Assembly: GCA_003254925.1 (NCBI GenBank)
Contig: QANZ01033976.1
Span: 40,482 to 104,481, forward strand
Source of the DNA: Chamaecrista fasciculata
Taxonomy: Eukaryota; Streptophyta; Magnoliopsida; Fabales; Fabaceae
Direction of reading: 5' to 3'
DNA length: 64,000 nucleotides
This document shows, one piece after another, positions 50,206-60,103 of this stretch. Below the pieces are notes generated by a model. That model saw only the letters and a list, made by a program, of their open reading frames with translations. It made no database searches and had not been told where the DNA came from. Each line of letters starts with the position of its first letter. The first letter of the stretch is position 1. The translations under genes were made by a program, and so were the position numbers.

Positions 50206-50811
50206 AATGAAGTGCAGTCTCCGGGGGCTTGAGGTCGTCGGATCCTGAAAACGAGAATGCACAGGGGGTTCCCTGTGATTCTTCTCCGATGCTTAAGTCA
50301 AATAGTTGATCAAGTGAGGAGAATAGTAGTTTTCTGGAGTAAGAATGATTACCTTTGAATGTGTGTGATCAGCTTGTATTTATCCACGTCCCTTCTGCCC
50401 CACGTGGGTATGAGGTAGAAAAGGAACGTTGGGGGTGTTTTCGGGAATGCACGGTGAGTGGGTGGTAGTGTCTTGTTGATCTGACTCGACAGCTGTTACT
50501 GTTGAGTCGCAGTAGGGTGCCTAACCTTCCTTTTTTGGGAGTCAGTGATAGCCAAGAGTGCTTTTTACCATATCCCTAGTCACGTGGTCTCAAAGGATCT
50601 TTGCATTAAATGTCAATATATTGGCATTTATTGCTTGAGTGGGAGGGGACCCTATCAGTTTGCTTTTGACGTCGGGTCTCCTTTGTCCTTCGTATGTAAT
50701 TTGAAGGATGTATATCACTAGTCCCTCCCGGAAGTCCGGGGTGGGGGTCATCGGCGTCATCCTCCGAGTGATGGTTATCCGCCAACCCTCGAGGGGTGTA
50801 TATCATAAACA
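50206..50811. repeat. LTR-like insertion (solo LTR or TRIM candidate)
   Basis: Composition changes sharply to GC-rich here. Phrases such as ctccgatgcttaagtca, with gggttccctgtgattct just before it, are typical of plant LTR sequences. It could run from TG near 50206 to CA near 50811, but I see no target duplication or partner LTR. Confidence 0.4.
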
Positions 50812-50887
50812 ATTGAGATGAACTAATTCTTTCTCATATATATTATAATAAGTTGGAAAAGAGAGAAAAAATAATTAATGAAAAAAT

Positions 50888-51295
50888 GGCTAAAGTGCAC
50901 TTTTGGTCCCATAATTTTGGTAAAGGTTTCAATTTGGTCCCATAACTTTTTTTGTTGCAATTTTGGTCCCATAACTTTTTTTTGTTGCAATTTTGGTCTC
51001 ATAACTTTTGAAAATGTCTCACCGTTGGTTCCAAATTGATTTCCATCCATTATTTTCCGTTAAAGATGATCTGACATACTGAGTTGGAAGATGACGTGGC
51101 AAATATGGAAATCAGCTTGGGACCAACAATGGGACGTTTTCAAAAGTTATGGGACCAAAATTGCAACAAAAAAAGTTATGGGACCAAATTGAGACCTTTG
51201 CCAAAGTTAAGGGACCAAAATTGCAACAAAAAAAAGTTATCGGACCAAATTGAAACCTTTGTCAAAGTTATGGGACCAAAAGAGCACTTTAGCCT
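50888..51295. mobile_element. Foldback MITE with repeated 'gggaccaaaattgcaac' units
   Basis: The left end, ggctaaagtgcacttttggtcc, is inverted relative to the right end, ggaccaaaagagcactttagcc. Each arm carries two to three tandem units of tttggtcccataac / gttatgggaccaaa. About 408 bp, Mutator-like MITE style. Non-coding; open frames on both strands here are repeat-derived. Confidence 0.75.
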
Positions 51296-51759
51296 AAAAA
51301 ATTATCTCCAATTTTTTATTAATTGATTATGAATATAATTTTTTTCTTTTTCATGATAGGTTCACTTATTATAACACATATCAATGGGAAATAGTTCATT
51401 ACAATTGTCTATATTATACATAACGAAAAACATTAGACATGAAATCACATTTTGTGGACTAAAATGAAACAAATGTGAAAGTTTAAAAATTAACACAAAA
51501 TAAAAAAAAAATTAAGACCAAAATAAAACTTACCTTATTTATAATTTGAGAATCAAAATGAAGCTTTGACCTAAATGTTAAATATATATAATTTAACTGA
51601 ACGTGTTAGGAACAAAATTGAAAATTATTCATTAGAATTTAGAAGTGTATGAGTTGTCAAGTTTTGAAAATAAAGATTCTAAATGAATAAAATAAAAAAT
51701 TTAAAAAGTCTTTTATTAAATTTTATAACTTAATTATAAAATATCAACATAAAAAATGA

Positions 51760-52510
51760 GGGAAAAGTACGGTTGGTACATCCAATATAGGTAATTTTCA
51801 GTTATACATCCAACGTTTTTTATTTGTCAATTATAATTTCAACGTTTCACATTTAAGTCAATTATACCCTAACCTCTAACTAATTACAGAATAGTATTCC
51901 AGAAGTTTGTTATCTTTAACAAACAGATCCTTAGAAATCATTAACAACCCTCCTTCTCTTACCTTAAAACATCACCACCACACTTCATCGTCGTCGTCCA
52001 TCATGTCCACGTTTCCATTGACATGGTCCTTCTCGTCGTCGTTCTCAGCTTCCTGGTCTCCCCTAAATTACGTTGTTCTCATCTCTTTTCCTTTCCTTAC
52101 AACCACTTATCTCACTCATATTCTCTATTTTGCCTCTCTCTCCAAAGGGGTTTTGAAGTTATTTTGCTTCTCAATTTCGACGACCACGACGACATCGTCA
52201 CCAGAAATTGAGTGTTAACGCCAGGAGTTAGAGCTATTGGTATTTCTGCTCGATTTCTCTATATACGAGACTCACAAACATTTTGGATTGTTCTATAATT
52301 AGTTAGGAACTCGTGTGAAAGAAAAATCTTGAGAGAATGGAGGATTTCTAAAAAATAGAAACTTAGGGACCTTAAAACAAAAGAAAATGTCAGGTGCAGG
52401 TATAATTGACTCAAATGTGAAGCATTAGAGGTATAATTGATCAAAAAAAATGTTGGGAGTTTAACTGAAAACAACCTTATACATTGAGAGTACCAATAAT
52501 ACTTTTACCC
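51760..52510. mobile_element. Inverted-repeat element carrying an unassigned segment
   Basis: The left end (gggaaaagtacggttggtac ... ttttcagttatac) is inverted relative to the right end (taactgaaaacaacc ... accaataatacttttaccc). The centre, about 51960-52240, is richer in C/T with open plus-strand frames (51907-52218) I cannot assign. The same segment occurs at 48430-48690, so the element family carries it. It ends 157 bp upstream of the P450 start. Confidence 0.65.
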
Positions 52511-52624
52511 AAAAAAAAAAGAAAAAAATTTACAAATTATGATAAGATTGTTATTTTCTAAACAATCCCAATTGGCTTAGTCAACCCATAGATTATAGGC
52601 CAACCTCGATCCATTGGCATTTAC

Positions 52625-52632
52625 TATATATA
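52625..52632 (+). promoter_or_regulatory. TATA-box candidate of the P450 gene
   Basis: tatatatag about 40 bp before the ATG at 52667. If used, the 5' UTR is only about 10 nt, so another start further up is possible. Confidence 0.4.
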
Positions 52633-52666
52633 GCCTCACCTCACCCACAAACAAAATTAAGTAAAC

Positions 52667-55600
52667 ATGTTCCCTTCAACATTAGCCCTCCCACTTTTCC
52701 TCACACTACTCTTCACATTCCTTCTCCTCCGCCGCCGGCGCCACCGCGGCAACACAAACCACCCACCCGGCCCGCCCGGCCTCCCGGTGATCGGACACCT
52801 CCACCTCCTAGGTGAGCTCCCCCACCGCACCCTCCAATCCCTAGCCAAAACCTATGGACCCATCATGAGCCTAAGGCTTGGCCACGTCCCAACCATCATC
52901 CTAACCTCGCCGGAAGCCGCCGAGCTCTTCCTTAAGGCCCACGACGCCGCCTTCTCGGGCCGGCCTCACCTCCAAGCCTCTGAGTACTTCTCCTATGGCT
53001 CCAAAGGCATGGTGTTCTCGGATTATGGCCCATATTGGCGTAACATGAGGAAAATATGCACCCAAAACCTTCTTAGTACATCAAAGGTTGAGTCTTTTGG
53101 TCCCTTGAGGATGAAGGAAGTGGAGAAAATGGTGGGTGTATTGAAAAAGGCTGCTACTATGGGTGAGGTTGTGAACCTTAGTGAAGTAGTGCATCGTGTG
53201 GTGGAAGGTATGGTTTATAAGATGATATTGGGGTGTGAATGTGATCATTATGATGATGATTATGGGTTTGATTTGAAGAGGCTTATTCAAGAGCAAATGA
53301 TGCTATTTGGGGCTTTTAATCTTGCTGATTATGTGCCTTGGCTAGGGATTTTTGATCTTCAGGTATGATTATTTAAATATTTTCCTTTTTTACATAAAAT
53401 AAACTAACAATTTAATTTTTAAAATATCACTGAACTGACAACTTAGTCTCTGAAAGATTGAAATGTACAATTTAATCTCTAAAAGATTAAAACAATATAC
53501 TTTTTAGTTCTTACAAAATTAAAATGATATACTATTTAATCCATAAAAAAGATTAATTAGTATACTATTTTGACCTTTCGAGAGTTAAATTGTACATTTC
53601 AATCTTTCAGAGACCGAGTTTTCAATTCAACAATCTTTCAAAGATTAATTTATTAGTTTATTCTATATATCTATGGTTACCCTACCTATGGAAGCCATTT
53701 TTTTCTCTGGTAAGACCTATGAAAGCTAATTGAATTGAAGGATTCTCTGTAATTGAGGATTCTTGAAATTCTCTAATTTAGTTCATTTTATTCAGTTATT
53801 AAACTAGAAAAAGTGCTAGCTGGAGGGAGAAAAAAAAATGAAGTAGGAGTGTTTTGGTCTTAATAATACACTGAATGCAGACAGACAACTTCACGTATTT
53901 CAATTGCTGAGGATCTGTTTCCGATCAAGAGCATGTGAAATTAATATATTTGTTTCTAGCTAGCTAGGACCCCACATTTCTTAATGAATTATTGTTTTTA
54001 TGGAAAATTGAAATTTCAAAACTTCATTCAACCACACAAAGAAATGTCAAATGTCAGATAACGACACATGGGAGATGCACTATGGTGGGACCTCCACCCA
54101 AGTTGCAAACCCAATATCCAAAATTTTGCCTAACTTTACAAGCTCATATGCAGCCACATTTCTTAATTATTTTATACCTCTACTAAACTATCTAAAATAA
54201 TAAAAGTTTAGGTATATATTGAATAAAACTTATCTAAACTCTACGTTGGAATTATAAAGAAAAAACTCTACGTAATTAAATATTTTTGGGGGGTGGGGGT
54301 CTATAGGTGAAAAACTTGAGAAATGTGATTAGACGTTATTAATTATACGGAATATAATTAAAGAATTTTAGCTCTTCATAGTTAACTTCTCTCAAAATTT
54401 TATCTTTATGATAAATATAAATTATTTTTTAAAGACCATATAGAAATTTTACAAAAACGATCATTATAAAAAGTTAGAGCTCTTAAAATTTTTGTTGTCT
54501 ATAATATTTTCCATGCATATATAACGCATAAGCATTTAAAATTAATTCATAGTATTTCGAGGGAATAGAAAATATGGAGTAAAATTTAGGCAAAATCATC
54601 TTTTTTTTTCTTTTGAAAAAATATCACATTAATTATTGATTTTGTTTTTAATATTTATTTAATATCATAAATTCTATTTAAATTTTTTTATATCTTGATC
54701 TATTTTATTTTATATTTGAGTTTCATTCAAATATTAATAATAAATTTTATAATTGTATACAATTAGTAAAAAAATTTTACATTTTAACTTAAATTTAAAA
54801 AAATAAAAGAGACTATTGCCAATTTATTAAAAGGTTAAATTACACTTTAGTACCATGTGGTTTGACCCTATTTTACGTGGTTTGATAAAAAAATAAAATA
54901 GATTATAATATAAAATTTTGAGTAAACTACCAAATTGGTCCCTGGATTATTGGCTCACTGACAGATTGGTCCTCAAATTTAGGAAATTGACAAATAGGTC
55001 CCCAAATTTTTCTAACGAGTCAAATAGGTCCCCGAATTTTTCTAACGTTAGTCAAATAGGTCCCCGAATAGTCAAACAGAAGGACCTATTTGACAAATGT
55101 TAGAAAAATTCGGGGACCTATTTGACTCGTTAGAAAAATTCGGGGACCTATTTGTTAATTTCCTAAATTCAGGGACCAATCTGTCAGCGAGTCAATAATC
55201 CAGGGACCAATTTAGTAGTTTACTCATAAAATTTTAGTAATAAAATTGATAATAAATAAAAAGTTATTGTAAAATTTGAGGGAATAGATTAATTGTTGAA
55301 TTTACTTGTATTTGTATTGTATACGACAGGGATTAACAAGACGTTTCAAGAAAGTAAGCAAAGCAATAGACCAAGTTCTGGAGAAGATAATCAAACAACA
55401 CGAGGAATCAGCTTCATTATCATCTTCCAATAATAATAATTCCAACGACTTCATAGACATCCTTCTATCCCTCCAAAACGACGCCGTTTTCACCGAACCG
55501 GACCGAACCGGGTTCTTCCCAATCGACCGAACCAACATCAAGGCCATCGTTCTCGACATGATCGCCGGCGCCTTCGAGACCTCGGCGACGGTGATCGTGT

Positions 55601-56157
55601 GGGCCCTATCGGAGCTCCTCCGTCACCCGCGCGTGATGTCCACGCTCCGGCGAGAAATCGCCGCCGTAATCGGAGAAAAAAACAACAACATCGTACAAGA
55701 GAAAGACCTAGCGAAGCTAAATTACCTGGAGATGGTGATCAAGGAGACGTTTCGGTTACATCCTGCGGGTTCGCTTTTACCTCGGGAGTCGATTGAGGAT
55801 GTTAGGGTTGGAGATTACGATGTTCGGAAAGGTACGAGGGTGATTTTGAATGTGTGGGCTATGGGAAGAGATGAGAGGGTTTGGTCGGAGAATGCGGCGG
55901 AGTTTTGGCCGGAGAGGTTTAAGGAGACGGTGGTTGTGGATTTTCGAGGACGAGAGAGTTTAAGGTTTGTGCCGTTCGGGAGTGGTCGGAGAGGGTGTCC
56001 GGGAATGGAGTTAGGGTTGTGTACGGTGAAGCTTGTGGTGGCTCAGATTGTGCATTGCTTTAGGTGGAAGCTTCCGGAGGATGTGGATATGGAGGAGAAG
56101 TTTGGGCTTTCTATGCCTAAAGCTAAGGACTTGTTTGCAATCCCAATTTTGTCATAG
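52667..56157 (+). CDS. Cytochrome P450, CYP71 clan (CYP736A-like)
   Basis: Two exons, 52667-53362 and 55330-56157, give 507 residues, normal for plant microsomal P450s. Order of features: hydrophobic N-terminal anchor (LALPLFLTLLFTFLLL), basic stop RRRRH, proline hinge PPGPPGLPVIGHL, C-helix WRNMRKIC, I-helix AGAFETS (an Ala where many P450s have Gly, as known in CYP736A-type sequences), K-helix ETFRLHP with the ExxR pair, PERF region FWPERF, and heme-binding FGSGRRGCPG with the Cys ligand. The single phase-0 intron after DLQ is at the position usual for the CYP71 clan. It should be an ER monooxygenase fed by P450 reductase; the substrate cannot be inferred. The 1.97-kb intron carries two MITEs. 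The start is supported by the anchor directly after Met. No frame damage was seen. Confidence 0.95.
53397..53664. mobile_element. Foldback MITE in the P450 intron
   Basis: Left (aaataaactaac ... agtctctgaaagattgaaatg) and right (catttcaatctttcagagac ... gtttattc) arms are inverted repeats nearly to the centre. About 268 bp, non-coding, starting 34 bp after the splice donor. Confidence 0.7.
54920..55225. mobile_element. Mutator-like MITE in the P450 intron, perfect 10-bp TSD
   Basis: Perfect TIR tips GAGTAAACTAC / GTAGTTTACTC are flanked by identical 10-mers ataaaatttt at 54910-54919 and 55226-55235. The arms are nearly complementary throughout (repeated caaataggtccccgaat / attcggggacctatttg), so the RNA would fold into one long hairpin. 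306 bp, ending 104 bp before the acceptor of exon 2. Confidence 0.9.
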
Positions 56158-56909
56158 GGAAACAAATGGATTTATCATTTATGACTGTGTGAAAATAAAT
56201 AACCTAAAATGTACTTTCAATTTTAAACTCATTTGTTAATGGTCTCAACTAGATAAATAAATAACTTTTCAAGAGTAACTTATAGCTCTGATTTCGTTGC
56301 ATTCGAACTTGAAACGATAGAGATATGATTAAATTCATGAAACAAGCCGCTTATTTTCAAGCTCGATTTCATGTTAACAATGACTCTGATTAGGGAGTGA
56401 AAGAACTCGTCAAATTTAATTTGTAACTCTAATTTAATAGCATTCGTGTTTGAAACGAGAGAGATATGACCATATTCCTTTTTTTTTATACACAGATATG
56501 ATCATATTTAATAATTAGGGAACATTAAGGATCAAAACGAAACGAAAAAAACATTAAAGACCGAAACAAAACTTTAAATAAACATTAGGGACCAAGACAG
56601 GTTTTTGACCTTTTATAAATTCATAAATACTTTTTCACTTGTCAAACTTACCAAATGTTCTTTGAATTATTTTCATTAAATTAATTGAAACTATTTACAA
56701 ATACTAAATATTTTCATTAAATTCATAAATGCTAAATACTTTGATTAACTATTTAGCCTAACAAATATTTTCATTAAATTATAGTTTAGTGGCAAATACT
56801 CTTTGAATTATTTCATTTACTCCTAACACTTGATTTTTTTTTATAAATATGCATTTAACTCTTAGTTTTTTTAATTTTTTTTATACTAAATTTTTAATTC
56901 AAAGATGTT
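56158..56909. other. Downstream of the P450: partial repeat and AT-rich DNA
   Basis: From about 56240 to 56610 there is one arm plus core of the recurring inverted-repeat family (gaaacgatagagatatg core; outer end aacattagggaccaagac). The matching left arm is absent. The rest shows nothing recognisable. The first 100 bases may be P450 3' UTR. Confidence 0.45.
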
Positions 56910-56917
56910 AAATTGCT

Positions 56918-58735
56918 TTTTTTTTTTTGCCTTAAATATAATTCATTCAAAAGCAAGGCAGAGCCAAGCAAAATACAAACAAAAACACAACAAAATAATC
57001 AAATCCCTCCCTAGCATCAACAAGAAAACTAGAAAGAACATCAACTGTGTAACACCCTCACTTTAAATTAAATGTTACTAAAATTCTCATAAATAAAACT
57101 CTATTTATTAATAAAAATCGTTAAATAATATCATTAATATAAAACTTCACAAATCACAACATAATTATTGGTACATAAATCATTCTTAGTTAAACTAGAA
57201 CTCCTCAGATTCCCATTAAGACTTCATCTACGTCACATTCTCCCTCAAGAACCGACTTCTACACGGTGGAAGATAAGTTGTGATTCATCAACCTGCTAAT
57301 CTGGATACATCATGAAATAGGAGTGAGAATAGAAATTCTTAGTAGGAAAGGAAACAAATTAAAAACATTACATGATGCGTCTAGCTGTATAAGTCACATA
57401 ATCATATTCATCAAAACATATACTCAAGCTCAACACATAAATTCGTCGTAAATAACGTCGTACATACGTACGTAAATACCGTATACCAGAGCGTCCCCTA
57501 GCCGGATCCAAACAGCATACCATCGAGATCACCTTCCTTACCAAGGATCATGTCTCACATCGAGATCACCTCCCTTACCGAGGATCATGTCTCCGTCATA
57601 CTTCAAGATCACATTCCTTACCAATGATCATATCTCTCCGTATGTCATCTTGAGATCATATCCCTAACTTCTGAAAGATGATCAATTCTCATAATCTATG
57701 CTATTGAGTTTGAGATAAAACATCATATATCATATTTATTAGATAAAAACATAAGTAAACTTATACAGAATTAAAATAGAAGATAAATCCATTTCCTACC
57801 TAATTTCCACTAAGTATTCTTATTTCTCGTTTCTTCTCTAGTTCTTCTCATTTGATCTCTCTCTTAGTCTCACGTTACTCTCTCTTAATTTTATTTTCGT
57901 TCCTTCTCTTCCTCACTCTCTCATTATTCTCACTTTCTCTCGACTTATCTTTCTTTCTTAATTTATCTTCATCCTTCCCTTAACTCCTACACCTATTTAT
58001 AGGAGATTTCGGACACTCAAAACATGCCACGTCTCACTATTTACGCATACACAACATATATACATTATATAACATAATACACATCAGCTTTTAAAAAATG
58101 GCTAAACGTGGCTTCATTCACTTTTTTACACACACAACCAAAGTTACAAAAACGTGGCCCCTCTTTCCATCGGTTATATATATTTATATATTTTAATGTT
58201 TTGCCAAAATTACAATTGAATCACTCTAACTTTCTAGTTTTTACAACCAAGTCCCTTTGTTTTTTTTCATAAAATTCCTTCCAAAACATATACATATAAC
58301 ATGTATAATTAGATTTAAAAATATTATTTTTATTTTAAAATTTGGGATGTTACAAACTGACGAAGGTGGGGGGTTTGCAACCTATCCAAGAGGACCCATC
58401 TTCGTGTCAGACAAATTGGCAAGACAATCAGTTGCCAAGTTAACGGATCTAGGGATCCAACTAAAGCTACAATCATCTAAAGAATTGGAAACACAAAAAA
58501 AAAACAGACTAGACCAGATCCAGAATGCCTCCGCCACAAAACCTGCCACAGAAAACACACGGACACGAGCAGAGAGCACACAGATTTGGGAAGGAAAACC
58601 GCTGAAAACCACCTAAACTTGAAATTCACCACTGCAAAAGACAAGCATAAAAGAGCGCTGCCGAAGAGAGAGGTGATCCCTCATAAGGAGGGGTTTGAGA
58701 GAGAACTCGACTCTCATGAGAGAGATTTTTTTGAC
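56918..58735 (-). mobile_element. 5'-truncated LINE remnant, split by a solo LTR
   Basis: Minus strand. The poly(A) tail shows as the T run 56918-56928. The target duplication aaattgct(t) is at 56910-56917 and 58736-58743. The coding remnant near 58470-58400 reads FSWIPRSVNLATDCLANLSD, the C-terminal RVT_3/RNase H pattern of plant LINEs. A 1307-bp LTR sits inside at 57048-58354, so only about 500 bp of LINE remain, on both sides of it. Confidence 0.8.
57048..58354. mobile_element. Solo LTR with 5-bp target duplication
   Basis: Begins TGTAACACCC and ends GGGATGTTACA, the paired tips seen in a widespread class of plant Gypsy LTRs, and is flanked by identical aactg 5-mers at 57043-57047 and 58355-58359. 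No internal retroviral-type coding region exists, so this is an LTR left after LTR-LTR recombination. It contains a repeated phrase (catcgagatcacc...ttaccgaggatcatgtct) at 57531-57660. It lies inside the LINE remnant and is therefore younger. Confidence 0.9.
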
Positions 58736-58743
58736 AAATTGCT

Positions 58744-60103
58744 TATTATTTATACTATTTCTTTTGTTGGTATTTAAGCGTAATTTAATCAACTTTAAGG
58801 TCTTAATGTAATTGATCCTAACATATATGATGATTGGTGAGAAAATTAAAGACAATTAACTTTTTGTGATTAACATGGACATAATTTTCTTTTAAAAAAC
58901 ATTTATCATTTATAAATGTTTAACTTTATTGTGTTTAGCTATTGCCGTAATAGTTCATGTAATCTTGTAGCTAGATTTGGCCAAAAAAAATCTTGTAGCT
59001 AGATGCATGAATATGAATAATTTCTTAGGATACTGAATCGATACAATATTAATGGGTCGGATCTTTTGATCATTCTAATAAATTTATTATTTTAGTGAAA
59101 GTTGTAAGAGAAAATTTCAAAAGAAGACAATTTAGGCTTACAAGGAAACATATTTACTCCATAAAAAAAAAAAGGAAACATATTTAACAATCCAAATTCT
59201 CTAAAATTTTTTTTTTTTGGTGTACCTCTAAAATTATTTTTATAAAGTACTATCAAGATTTAAAACTTCAAAATATTTATAAAATAAAAATTTACCTTCC
59301 TATTAATAATATATATATATATATTTACTAAATATTAAATACATTACCAAGAGTTGAGCATCTATTAAATTTTGACAATACATAAATGGAGGAAAAAAAA
59401 ATACTCTTTTGATCCCTAAACTTTACATTAATTATTAATTTTATCTTAAATTTTTTAACGATCAATTTTGTCCCTAATTTTTACATTTTGATCAATTTTA
59501 TCTTTTTCTCTCACTTCTGTAAAAAATGACACAATTTATGTGACTAATGACATATAATCTAAAATTGATAAAAAAAACTCAAATCCTTACTCAAATTAAA
59601 AAATATGATGAAGTTTGCCATTAATTTATTGAAAGAAGTTAATCAAAAGATAAAACTAATCAAAATGTGAAACATTGGGGATGAAATCGACAATAAAAAA
59701 ATACTACGAACAAATTTTAAAGTTTATGTAAAGTTTCACGACAAAATAACATTTTTGTCATCAATAATTAAAAATACTTTTATCTCAGTGGATGGAAACG
59801 CACCGTTTCATAAGCGTCTCAAAGAAGCATCACAAGGAGCGCCACCCATACAGTCAAGAATTTGAAATCCGCGTTACCCAACTCTCTAACTAACGGCTAG
59901 TACTCTTCCCACTGTAGAAAATATAAATTCGGAAACGAAAATTAAAAATCAAAAAATAAAAACATTTCACACTGAATAGAGTGAATACCCAGAGATTCGA
60001 AGCTCTCTTCCATCTTCCTTAACTTTCTACGCAGATTCGAAGCGTTTTCTAGGGTTTTCAGTTTTTGATTCTTGATTCATCGGAGAATCCTATTTTCCGT
60101 TGA
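58744..60103. other. Intergenic and 5' region of the kinesin gene
   Basis: AT-rich. An inverted-repeat element of the 'tttgatccctaaactttaca' type spans about 59405-59745. About 59980-60103 is probably the kinesin 5' UTR (CT-rich, ctctcttccatcttcc). No other gene seen. Confidence 0.45.

Larger units (their letters stand above)
49998..51575. mobile_element. Outer inverted-repeat element with nested insertions
   Basis: The left arm (about 49998-50130: gtttcattttgatcctaaaa ... tgattttcaaaatgtgattt) is inverted relative to the right arm (about 51440-51575: aaatcacattttgtgg ... aatcaaaatgaagctttgacc). Between the arms lie an LTR-like segment (50206-50811) and a foldback MITE (50888-51295), so it is a nested stack. 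Outer boundaries are approximate. Confidence 0.55.

Noticed and set aside
50823..51326. Open frames with repeated MGPKLQQKK / WDQNCNKK units
   Set aside because: They are translations of the MITE's repeated ggtcccataac units, not proteins.
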